NCBI GenBank assembly: GCA_021641325.1
Contig: JAJXPD010000012.1
Location: 1-21,081 of the forward strand
Direction: 5' to 3'
Length of the DNA stretch: 21,081 bases
Origin: Opitutales bacterium
GTDB lineage: Bacteria; Verrucomicrobiota; Verrucomicrobiia; Opitutales; Intestinicryptomonadaceae
Made by a program: the position numbers and the translations under genes
The notes under the pieces: model-generated
Told to the model about the DNA's origin: nothing
Databases searched by the model: none
The model's input: the letters and a program-made list of their open reading frames with translations, nothing else
Part shown: piece by piece, positions 1 to 6,234 of the stretch
Position numbering within the stretch: the first letter of the stretch is position 1
Layout: each line of letters opens with the position of its first letter

Positions 1-35
1 GATATACGCTAATGCGGATACGGAGGTATATATGC

Positions 36-68
36 AAAAAAAACGGAAAGCGTTTTGCTTTCCGTTTT
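36..68 (-). terminator. Rho-independent terminator of the lut operon
   Basis: The arms at 40-51 and 57-68 pair perfectly (core ACGGAAAGC/GCTTTCCGT) around a 5-nt loop. Read on the minus strand, the stem runs into eight T residues (complement of 36-43). It lies just past the lutC stop codon at 81, so it fits the end of the rlmH-lutABC transcript. Confidence 0.85.
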
Positions 69-80
69 GTGTGTGGTTTG

Positions 81-677
81 TTATTTTACAATCAGGCAGA
101 CTTGGCAGCCTGGGCCGTGCACGCCCTCCACGAGCACTCCCTCGACGTCGGTCGTTTTTGACGGGGCGGCGACGTATATTGCGTAGGGGCAATCCACCGT
201 CTTTTCGAGCGCGTCGTATATCGTTTGTTCGATATCGCTTTCTTTCAGCACTGCGACGTGTATCCACGGCGCGATTGTATCGAGTCTGTCGGCGGTATCC
301 TTGTCTTTTAGCACTATTGCGCCGCTTTCGGCTATTGCCATCGACGCTTTGCTGATTCCGAAGTCGTATTCGTCGGGGTTGTTGCGGTCGAACTCCCTGT
401 CGAGTTTGAAGAAGTTTTCCAGTCCGAATGTATTGTCGATTTTTGCGTCGGCGACTCCCCGTTTACAGCCCTTGTCTTTGAGGAATGCAACCAGCGCTTC
501 CGCGCTTTCGACCACGTTTCCGTGGCTTGCCAGAAAGTTCCGCACAAACGCCTCTTTCGGCGTTCCCGCGATTGCGGGGTTCGACACCGTGTCCTCCCTC
601 GAAAACTTGGGAAGTTCGGCTTCCGGGCGCGATTTTTCCGCGTCTTTTACCGTGTTTATAAAAGCGTTTTTATCCAT
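81..677 (-). CDS. lutC: LutC/YkgG-type LUD-domain protein (lactate utilization protein C)
   Basis: This 198-residue protein is the third component of the LutABC system, which oxidises L-lactate to pyruvate in the cytoplasm in place of classical lactate dehydrogenases. The LUD-domain pattern is visible: an alanine- and glycine-rich stretch with SGAIVLKDKDTADR in the middle, and the C-terminal signature with SKTTDVEGVLVEGVHGP at about 173-189, ending in GPGCQVCLIVK. LutC and the N-terminal half of LutB belong to the same superfamily. The ATG overlaps the end of lutB by 8 nt, so translation is probably coupled. No substrate-specific residue can be read from the sequence, so lactate is inferred from the family and the lutABC gene order. 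Confidence 0.9.
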   Translation of the reverse strand: MDKNAFINTVKDAEKSRPEAELPKFSREDTVSNPAIAGTPKEAFVRNFLASHGNVVESAEALVAFLKDKGCKRGVADAKIDNTFGLENFFKLDREFDRNNPDEYDFGISKASMAIAESGAIVLKDKDTADRLDTIAPWIHVAVLKESDIEQTIYDALEKTVDCPYAIYVAAPSKTTDVEGVLVEGVHGPGCQVCLIVK

Positions 678-2043
678 TTTTAGAGAACCATTTTCTGAAA
701 TTGCCTCCCTTGAATTTCGGGAGAGTGCGTGTTTTAAGCCACCTGCCGAGCGGCCCGACCTTGAACAAATCGAGCGGAATCAGGTTGGCGAGTTTGTTGA
801 GCGGCATGACCGCCCGCCACAGTTTCGGCGACGACGCCAGCACCGCCCAGCCCTTGAAGTTGATGTCGTTTGCAACTTTCATCTTTTCGCGCTTCATTTT
901 GTCGCGCATTTTCAGAATGAGGTCGGGCAGGGGGATTTTCGCGGGGCAGACGTCCGCGCATGCTCCGCAGAGCGAGCACGCTTTGGGGAGGTCTGCGTAT
1001 TTCGACGGGTCTTTTGCAAGCAGCGGCGAAAGCACGATTCCCAGCGGCCCCGGGTAGACCGCGCGGTATGCGTGTCCGCCGACGAGTCTGAACACGGGGC
1101 AGCGGTTCATGCACGCGCCGCAGCGCATGCATTTAAGAATGTCGGCAAATTCGCTTCCGAGGATTTTGCTTCTGCCGTTGTCGAGGAAGACGACGTACAT
1201 TTCGGACGGGCTGTTTTTTGCGCTGCCCGCGCCCGCTACGAAGTCGGTATACACCGTGCTATGCTGTCCCGTCGCGCTCCTTGCGAGCAGGTTGAGGAAC
1301 ACCGATAGTTCCCGCGCCGACGGTATAACCTTTTCGAAGCCCGCGATTGCGATGTGCGTTTTTGCTCCCGCCATCGAGAACCTCGAATTGCCTTCGTTTG
1401 TCGCAAGCACAATCGCGCCCTCTTTTGCGAGGACGTAGTTTGCGCCGCTTATGACGACGTCCGCGTTGAAATATTTTTTGCGGAGGTATTTTCTGGCGTT
1501 GAGCGTAATGTGTGTAGGCTCGTCGTCGTAGGGGGCGATGTTGTGTTTTTCGAAAGACTTTGCGATGTCGTCGCGCCGTCTGTGGATTGCGGGCTTTACG
1601 ATGTGCGAGGGTCTTTCGCCGTCGATTTGGATAATCAGCTCGCCGAGGTCGGTTTCGACCGCCTCCACGCCGTTCTTTTCAAGGAACGCGTTGAGTTCGA
1701 TTTCCTCCGTCGTCATTGATTTCACTTTGACGACGTTCTTGGCGTTCTTTTCCCTGAGAATGCCGAGGATAATGTTCCGCGCCTCCTCCGCGTCTTTTGC
1801 GAAGAGCACTTTGACGCCGTTTGCTTCGAGCGACGCCACCGCCTTTTCGAGATTTTCGGAGGGCTTGAGCGACTTTATTTTGTTTGCAAGCTCGCGCAGA
1901 TGTTCTGTTTTGCCCTCTTCGGGGTACGCCGCGTTGAGGATTTTCTCCCTCGCGACCGTGCTTCCCACGCTTGCAAGCATCACCGCGTTTTTGACCACAG
2001 GGTCGAGCGTTTCGCAGAATTTGTCTATGGGTTGGAGAGCCAT
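670..2043 (-). CDS. lutB: LutB iron-sulfur protein (lactate utilization protein B)
   Basis: The protein has 457 residues, a normal LutB length, and carries an N-terminal LUD domain followed by a ferredoxin-like domain. Two [4Fe-4S] motifs of CxxCxxCxxxCP type are intact: Cys305, 308, 311 and 315 (CMRCGACMNRCP) and Cys356, 359, 362 and 366 (CSLCGACADVCP). In the LutABC model it passes electrons within a cytoplasmic complex. The frame stays open further upstream, but the start at MALQPIDKF is chosen because GGGAGGA lies 8 nt before the ATG and the upstream extension overlaps lutA and is Arg-rich nonsense. Its ATG overlaps the lutA stop by one base, and its end overlaps lutC by 8 nt. Confidence 0.93.
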   Translation of the reverse strand: MALQPIDKFCETLDPVVKNAVMLASVGSTVAREKILNAAYPEEGKTEHLRELANKIKSLKPSENLEKAVASLEANGVKVLFAKDAEEARNIILGILREKNAKNVVKVKSMTTEEIELNAFLEKNGVEAVETDLGELIIQIDGERPSHIVKPAIHRRRDDIAKSFEKHNIAPYDDEPTHITLNARKYLRKKYFNADVVISGANYVLAKEGAIVLATNEGNSRFSMAGAKTHIAIAGFEKVIPSARELSVFLNLLARSATGQHSTVYTDFVAGAGSAKNSPSEMYVVFLDNGRSKILGSEFADILKCMRCGACMNRCPVFRLVGGHAYRAVYPGPLGIVLSPLLAKDPSKYADLPKACSLCGACADVCPAKIPLPDLILKMRDKMKREKMKVANDINFKGWAVLASSPKLWRAVMPLNKLANLIPLDLFKVGPLGRWLKTRTLPKFKGGNFRKWFSKNG

Positions 2044-2813
2044 TATTCGTTTCCTCCCATCGCCTGTACAAAGACCTGCGCCGCGTGTCGGGCGGGGTAT
2101 TTGATGTTGTTTCTGTCGGCGATTCCCTTCTGATGGAGCAGGCACGATGTATCCGCCGCCACCACGAGGTCGGGATTTGCCGCGCTGATTGCCCGCACTT
2201 TCGCAAGCCCCATTTCGGACGAAATTTGCGGGAACACCACGGAGAACGTTCCGCCGAAGCCGCAGCATGAGTCGGAATTTTCGAAGTCGAGAATTTCCAC
2301 CCCGTCTATCGATTCAAGCAGTTTGCGGAGCGCGGCGGGCGTGCCGCTGCCGCGTCCGTGGCACGAGTTGTGAACCGCGATTTTCGCGTCGAGATGTCCG
2401 CCGATTTTTTCGACGCCGAGCGCGTTTACGAGGTAGTCGCAAAATTCCCACACGCGTTTTGCGAAGGCGTCTACCGCGTCGCGCTCCGCCTGCGGCTGGT
2501 CGCGGAAGGCGATTTTCGCCGAGTGGAACAGCATTGCCGCGCACGACGCGCTGGGCACTACAATCGGGTAGTCGTTTTCGGAAAACGCCCTGATTGTGCT
2601 TGCAATTACCTTGCGCGCGCTTGCGAAGTCGCCGCTGTTGAAGGCGGGCTGCCCGCAGCAAGTCTGGTTTTTCGGGAGTTCGACTTCCGCACCGAATTTT
2701 CGGAGAACCGAAACCGCGCATTGCGCAGCGTCGGCGAAAATCGAATCGCACAGGCAGGTCGCCATGAAGTTCACGCGCCCGCCCATGATTCTGTCAGATG
2801 GAGGTGTGTACAT
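2043..2813 (-). CDS. lutA: LutA, CCG-domain heterodisulfide-reductase-like subunit
   Basis: This is a 256-residue protein of the LutA/YkgE family, with two cysteine-rich CCG domains. CCGQPAFNSG is at 52-61 and CCGFGGTFSV at 183-192, each with the CC pair expected to hold an Fe-S centre as in HdrB and GlpC. Further conserved cysteines are C20, C91, C151 and C224. Together with LutB and LutC it forms the lactate oxidation complex. The first ATG has a weak purine-rich AGAAG upstream. The family alignment really begins near GGRVNFMATC, so Met10 (at 2786) is an alternative start, though nothing like a ribosome binding site precedes it. Only 11 nt separate it from the preceding gene, which supports an operon. 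Confidence 0.92.
   Translation of the reverse strand: MYTPPSDRIMGGRVNFMATCLCDSIFADAAQCAVSVLRKFGAEVELPKNQTCCGQPAFNSGDFASARKVIASTIRAFSENDYPIVVPSASCAAMLFHSAKIAFRDQPQAERDAVDAFAKRVWEFCDYLVNALGVEKIGGHLDAKIAVHNSCHGRGSGTPAALRKLLESIDGVEILDFENSDSCCGFGGTFSVVFPQISSEMGLAKVRAISAANPDLVVAADTSCLLHQKGIADRNNIKYPARHAAQVFVQAMGGNE
2052..2058 (-). promoter_or_regulatory. Shine-Dalgarno site deciding the lutB start
   Basis: GGGAGGA on the minus strand lies 8 nt before the ATG at 2043 and inside the last codons of lutA. It fixes the lutB start despite the longer open frame. Confidence 0.7.
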
Positions 2814-2824
2814 TTCGTTTTCTT

Positions 2825-3826
2825 CTAATATTTTTTCGCTATTTCCGCGGCGTAATCGCGGCCGTTAGGGTAGATGTATTTAGAGAGGAAAAGGTCGAGG
2901 GGCGTTTTGTCCGCGCCGAAGCGTTCTATTGCGAGCTTCCCGTCCGCCGATTTGCGCAGGTACGCGATGTCGTTGTAGGGCGCGGCTCCCTCCTTGTGGC
3001 GCGAGAACAGCACGAGTTTCAGCGCGCCGGCGTCCATGATTTTGCGGTATTTCTTGCCCCACTTGAAGTATTCGCCGAGCGTCGCCCTGCGTTCGGCTTC
3101 GGGCATGCTCTTGAATTGCGACTCGAATTTTGCGCGGCTTGCGGGCGTCATGAAATTTCCGTATTCGTCGAGCTTCCAAGAGTAGAACACGTCCTGCGCG
3201 TTGTGGTAGAATTTTGCCTCCGCCGTTTCGTTTACGCCGTCGGCTTCGTCCATCGAAAGCAGCGCGCCGTTTTTGAATTGCAGAAACGGCAGTTTTTTCG
3301 CCTCCAACTTTTCGAGCGTCTTTGCGTCCTTTTCGGAAAGCGCGGCGGGCTTGATTTCCCGCGCGTTGGCGAAGTCGGACGTGCCGAGCAGGGCGAGCAG
3401 CGGGTCGTTGAACGACGCGTTCCAGAGGTATTTGCCGTCGGCGGATTTCTCGAAGACCATTGTGTTCATTCCCGCGCGGAGCCGCGAGCCTTTCGGCATT
3501 TCGAAAACGAGAATGCGGAGCTTCCCCGCGACGGCGACCGCCGCGCTGTCGAAGTCCGCTTTTGCAAGGCGCGAGGCTTTCAGGAATTTTGCGGCGCGGG
3601 CGGCGTCCTTTGGCTTAGAGACGGCGGGCGCGTCTTGGCTCGCGTTTGCCGCGGCTTTGACCTCGACGCCGTCGTCGTCTTCCCAGAGAACCGCGTACGC
3701 GTCGAGGAACTTCGCCCCGCCGCCCTTCGTTTCGCCGACGTCTTCGAGCGCAAAGCCCGTCGGGGTTGCCGCAAACGCCGCCTGCAACGCGGCGCATGCC
3801 GAAATTATCGAAAGTATTTTTTTCAT
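2825..3826 (-). CDS. Secreted or periplasmic protein of unknown function in the rlmH-lut operon
   Basis: I do not recognise the family of this 333-residue protein. The N-terminus MKKILSIISACAALQAAFA followed by ATP is a clear Sec signal peptide with cleavage near residue 19, so the mature protein should be exported. No lipobox, transmembrane segment or repeat is visible, and apart from one in the signal peptide there are no cysteines. The body is rich in Ala, Lys and Asp, with a helix-prone stretch near 165-180 (ALSEKDAKTLEKLEAKK) and a Lys/Arg-rich C-terminal third. It starts one nucleotide after the rlmH stop codon and ends 11 nt before lutA, so it must be co-transcribed with them. A role in lactate use is not demonstrated by the sequence. 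Confidence 0.8.
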   Translation of the reverse strand: MKKILSIISACAALQAAFAATPTGFALEDVGETKGGGAKFLDAYAVLWEDDDGVEVKAAANASQDAPAVSKPKDAARAAKFLKASRLAKADFDSAAVAVAGKLRILVFEMPKGSRLRAGMNTMVFEKSADGKYLWNASFNDPLLALLGTSDFANAREIKPAALSEKDAKTLEKLEAKKLPFLQFKNGALLSMDEADGVNETAEAKFYHNAQDVFYSWKLDEYGNFMTPASRAKFESQFKSMPEAERRATLGEYFKWGKKYRKIMDAGALKLVLFSRHKEGAAPYNDIAYLRKSADGKLAIERFGADKTPLDLFLSKYIYPNGRDYAAEIAKKY

Positions 3827-3827
3827 T

Positions 3828-4262
3828 TTAGTGGTGGTATCCCGTTTTTGCCGTGATTGTTTTTGCCCTGTAAATTTGTTCGAGAAGAATCGCCCGCGCG
3901 AATTCGTGCGTGAACGTCATCGGCGACATCGACATCAGCACGTCGGCGCGTTTTTTCACCTCGTCGGCAAGCCCGTACGCGCTGCCGATTACGAACGCGC
4001 TTCCGCCCGCCAGCTCGTCGTCTTCAAGCCGTTTCGAAAAGCCGCGCGACGTGAACGTTTTTCCCTCTTCCGACATCACATAGACTTTTCCACGAAAATT
4101 TTTCAAGGATTCCAAGATTTTTTCACATTCGCGCTCCGGTGTCGAGTCTTTTAACTCCGCAATTTCGATTCCGCCGAAGCGTTTGAGCCTGTCGGCGAAG
4201 TCGGCGCAGATTTCCGCAAGCGCGCGGTTTTTCACTTTGCCTACAACCACGAGTTTCAGCAT
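3828..4262 (-). CDS. rlmH: 23S rRNA (pseudouridine1915-N3)-methyltransferase RlmH
   Basis: RlmH is a small SPOUT-class SAM-dependent enzyme that methylates pseudouridine 1915 in helix 69 of 23S rRNA on assembled ribosomes. The 144-residue product is close to the usual 155. Visible family features are the N-terminal MLKLVVVGKVKN strand, the glycine-rich SAM-knot segment FVIGSAYGLADEV at about 90-102, and the C-terminal hallmark EQIYRAKTITAKTGYHH, equivalent to the EQxYRA...YH end of the family. The open frame extends to 4373, but AAGGAG lies 6 nt before the ATG at 4262 and the upstream residues are Arg/Lys-rich nonsense. It is the promoter-proximal gene of the lut unit. Confidence 0.95.
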   Translation of the reverse strand: MLKLVVVGKVKNRALAEICADFADRLKRFGGIEIAELKDSTPERECEKILESLKNFRGKVYVMSEEGKTFTSRGFSKRLEDDELAGGSAFVIGSAYGLADEVKKRADVLMSMSPMTFTHEFARAILLEQIYRAKTITAKTGYHH

Positions 4263-4268
4263 GCCGCA

Positions 4269-4274
4269 CTCCTT
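4269..4274 (-). promoter_or_regulatory. Shine-Dalgarno site deciding the rlmH start
   Basis: AAGGAG on the minus strand is 6 nt before the ATG at 4262. It is one of the few strong ribosome binding sites in the window and rules out the longer frame. Confidence 0.75.
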
Positions 4275-4343
4275 CCGCCGCGCGTCGGGGCTGCGTTTCC
4301 GTTTCTGTTTTCTGCCTGTTTCAATGCGTCGATTTTTCGTCTT

Positions 4344-4373
4344 TTTATATTCCGCGCGGACGGGGGAGGTCAA
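4344..4373 (-). promoter_or_regulatory. Candidate sigma-70-type promoter for rlmH-lutABC
   Basis: On the minus strand TTGACC (4368-4373) is followed after 18 nt by TATAAA (4344-4349). It lies about 80 nt upstream of rlmH and is the only good match between rlmH and the divergent pyrD. Confidence 0.5.
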
Positions 4374-4470
4374 GAATATAGGCGCGGGGCGTCGGCGCGT
4401 TTTTTTTGCCGCCGATATTGCTTGCGAAAATTTTGAGCCGAACTAAAACGTAGTCGTATTTTTTTTTACT

Positions 4471-5541
4471 ATGGACGTTTTTTACGAAAAAATCATGAGG
4501 CCGATTCTGTTTTCGCAGAATCCCGAATTTGCCCACGATATGGCACTCAAAGCCATGCAGGTTGTCTCCGCCGTTCCCCCGCTGAGAATGGCGATGGAAT
4601 ACCTCAACCTCGTCAAAACGCAAAAACCCGTAAAGGTTTTCGGGCTTGAATTTCCCAACCGCGTCGGGCTTGCCGCGGGCTTCGACAAAGATGCGTACGT
4701 CTGGCGCGCCGCGCCCGCATTCGGCTTCGGACACGTCGAAATCGGCACGGTCTCGAAACTCAAACAGGCGGGGAACCCCAAGCCGCGCATGTTCCGCTAC
4801 CCCTTCGCCGAGGCGGTCGTAAACTCGTGCGGATTTCCGAACGACGGCGCGGAGGAAATCTCCAAAAGGCTCGCATCGGTTCTCGACGGCAACCGCTCGC
4901 TGACGAAAAAATGCCCGCTCGGCGTAAATATCGGGAAGTCGAAAATCACCCCCCTCGAAGAGGCGGCGGAAGACTACCTTTTCAGCTTCAACGCCCTTGC
5001 CGACTATGCCGACTTCTTTGTAATCAACGTCAGCAGCCCGAACACTCCCGAACTCCGCAAATTGCAGGGCAGGGAATTTCTGCCCAACCTCTTGGGCACG
5101 GTAAATTCGGCGAACATAGACCGTTCCAAAAAACTCGGCGTTCCGCGAATCCCGATAATTCTGAAAATCGCGCCCGATTTGACCTTTGCGGAAATCGACT
5201 CAATCCTCTCCGTGCTCTTCGAGTTGAAGCTCGACGGCATTTGCGCCACGAACACGACAATCAACCGCGACGCCTACCCGCAAATGGAAAAGAACGGCGG
5301 CATGAGCGGCGCGCCGCTTTTCGAGAAGTCGCTCGAAATCGTGAAATACATCTCGCAGGCGACCGACGGAAAACTGCCGATTATCGGCGTGGGCGGCATT
5401 ACCAACGCCGACAGGGCGGGACGCATGATGAACGCGGGGGCAAGTCTTGTTCAAATCTATACGGGAATGATTTACAGAGGGCCGTTCTATGCGCGTTCCC
5501 TCGCGAAATCACTGCTGTGGCGGGATTGCAACTGGCTCTAA
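4471..5541 (+). CDS. pyrD: Dihydroorotate dehydrogenase (quinone), class 2
   Basis: PyrD oxidises dihydroorotate to orotate in pyrimidine synthesis, passing electrons through FMN to membrane quinone. The 356-residue length and the N-terminal extension of about 50 residues that docks on the membrane (YEKIMRPILFSQNPEFAHDMALKAM) mark class 2. FMN and substrate motifs follow in order: GLAAGFDKDA (66-75), GNPKPRMFRY (101-110), NSCGFPNDG (118-126), VINVSSPNTPELRKLQ with catalytic Ser189, KIAPDL (232-237), ATNTTINRD (259-267), GGMSGAPL (276-283), IIGVGGI (304-310) and the phosphate loop GASLVQIYTGMIYRGP. The second motif is usually N-R-M/F-GFNN; here it reads NSCGFPND, a mild divergence. No ribosome binding site precedes the ATG. 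It is divergent from rlmH and is followed by a repeat zone. Confidence 0.97.
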   Translation: MDVFYEKIMRPILFSQNPEFAHDMALKAMQVVSAVPPLRMAMEYLNLVKTQKPVKVFGLEFPNRVGLAAGFDKDAYVWRAAPAFGFGHVEIGTVSKLKQAGNPKPRMFRYPFAEAVVNSCGFPNDGAEEISKRLASVLDGNRSLTKKCPLGVNIGKSKITPLEEAAEDYLFSFNALADYADFFVINVSSPNTPELRKLQGREFLPNLLGTVNSANIDRSKKLGVPRIPIILKIAPDLTFAEIDSILSVLFELKLDGICATNTTINRDAYPQMEKNGGMSGAPLFEKSLEIVKYISQATDGKLPIIGVGGITNADRAGRMMNAGASLVQIYTGMIYRGPFYARSLAKSLLWRDCNWL

Positions 5542-5542
5542 C

Positions 5543-5664
5543 GGCGCGTGAAAGCACCAGTCTAAGGGCGTTTCGCGAGTGTCTCAGACTGCTCGCGTAC
5601 GTTAGTACGCCACGCACCCTGAGCCACTCGCAAAGCCACTCTTATAGGGGCATTTTGACGCGCC
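5543..5664. repeat. MITE- or BIME-like imperfect palindrome (122 bp)
   Basis: The left arm 5543-5581 begins GGCGCGTGAAA and ends GCGAGTG. The right arm 5625-5664 is its inverse, beginning CACTCGC and ending GACGCGCC. About 70 percent of roughly 40 positions pair, with the outer 7 and inner 7 bases identical. The 43-bp centre carries a second hairpin, GCGTAC-GTTA-GTACGC (5594-5609). No protein can be encoded. It begins 1 nt after the pyrD stop codon, so it is probably transcribed into the pyrD 3' end. Confidence 0.75.
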
Positions 5665-5873
5665 TAACAAGTGAGCACACGGCGCGGAAGATTTTAAGTT
5701 GTGCTGGGAGAAAAGTTAAATAGAGCGTTTTGCGAGTGTCTCAGACTGCTCGCGTACGTTAGTACGCCACGCACCCTGCGTGCACAGGAAAGCCACCCTT
5801 ATGAAAGCACTTTGACGCGCCTAAAATTAGAGTGCTAACGCACGAAGATTTTTAGAATGCGCTGGGAGAAAAG
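5568..5873. repeat. Two copies of a 157-bp direct repeat downstream of pyrD
   Basis: Copy A (5568-5715) and copy B (5725-5873) match at an offset of 157, shifting to 158 near the end. Positions 5575-5620 and 5732-5777 are identical over 46 nt, including the GCGTAC-GTTA-GTACGC hairpin. Other shared blocks are AAAGCCAC (5632/5789), TTTGACGCGCCTAA, GAAGATTTT and GCTGGGAGAAAAG at the end of each copy. Copy B keeps the GACGCGCC right end but has lost the matching left terminal arm, so it is degraded. The function is unknown. A non-autonomous mobile repeat or a structured RNA are both possible. Confidence 0.85.
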
Positions 5874-5887
5874 CTGGGTTGATTGGT

Positions 5888-5930
5888 AAGCGGAGAATTT
5901 GTGTTTTGGGATTTCCGCTTTTTTATTTTT
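5888..5930 (+). terminator. Probable Rho-independent terminator after pyrD and its repeats
   Basis: AAGCGGA (5888-5894) pairs with TCCGCTT (5914-5920) across a 19-nt loop, followed by TTTTATTTTT. The loop is long, so the hairpin is not ideal, but the T tract is strong. Confidence 0.55.
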
Positions 5931-5933
5931 ATC

Positions 5934-6234
5934 CGCGCAAAGCGCGTCTATTTTAATTTGTTTCTCGCAAACCAAAAAGATTTTTCAACGCCAGTAATTG
6001 GCGAAGCCAATACGGACTAATACAGAAAAGGCGCGGGTATACCCGCGCCGAATAATAACTATGAGGAACGAAGTTCCGACAGCTGGTGTACCTTGCGCCC
6101 AGCCTCATGGGGGCAAAGCCCCCATCTGCGGCGTGCAGGCTAGCGGGGGGGACAGGCGGGAGTTTTCGCGGTAGCGAAAACCGCCTTTTGGGGGCGGCAA
6201 GCCCCCTCTGTTGCCGTGCAGGCTGCTAGCCTGC
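5934..6234. repeat. Array of compact hairpins with short purine loops
   Basis: At least seven stem-loops occur in 300 bp: CGCGC-AAA-GCGCG (5934-5946), TTGGC-GAA-GCCAA (5998-6010), the perfect 20-bp palindrome GGCGCGGGTATACCCGCGCC (6030-6049), GGAAC-GAA-GTTCC (6065-6077), ATGGGGGC-AAA-GCCCCCAT (6107-6125), a bulged stem with TTTTCGC-GGTA-GCGAAAA (6155-6185), GGGGGC-GGCAA-GCCCCC (6190-6206) and GCAGGCT-GCT-AGCCTGC (6218-6234). Two stretches, 6109-6144 and 6190-6230, look like degenerate copies of each other: a G5C stem, then TCTG, then GTGCAGGCT. The last hairpin overlaps the stop codon of the neighbouring minus-strand gene. No open frame with coding character is present. Confidence 0.75.
6155..6189 (+). 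terminator. Terminator-like hairpin between convergent genes
   Basis: GGCGG (6155-6159) and TTTTCGC (6163-6169) pair with GCGAAAA (6174-6180) and CCGCC (6181-6185), leaving a 3-nt bulge and a GGTA loop, followed by TTTT on the plus strand. It could be a second stop for plus-strand transcription, or simply one member of the hairpin array. Confidence 0.4.

Noticed and set aside
32..355. Plus-strand open frame preceded by GGAGG
   Set aside because: The Shine-Dalgarno-like match is attractive, but the frame runs through the lut terminator and antisense to lutC, and the product is Arg/Leu/Ser-rich nonsense.
301..1308. Long plus-strand open frame
   Set aside because: It is antisense to lutC and lutB, whose domains and Fe-S motifs are unmistakable; the length results from GC-rich codon bias.
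2798..3856. 352-codon plus-strand open frame
   Set aside because: It is antisense to the signal-peptide protein in the rlmH-lut operon and has Arg/Val/Phe-rich composition without domains.
5542..6233. Possible CRISPR array or tRNA in the repeat zone
   Set aside because: There are only two long copies with no regular spacers, and no cloverleaf or CCA end could be drawn.
5542..6233. Decayed coding gene or transposase remnant
   Set aside because: No frame shows family motifs or coding character; the palindromes explain the pattern better.
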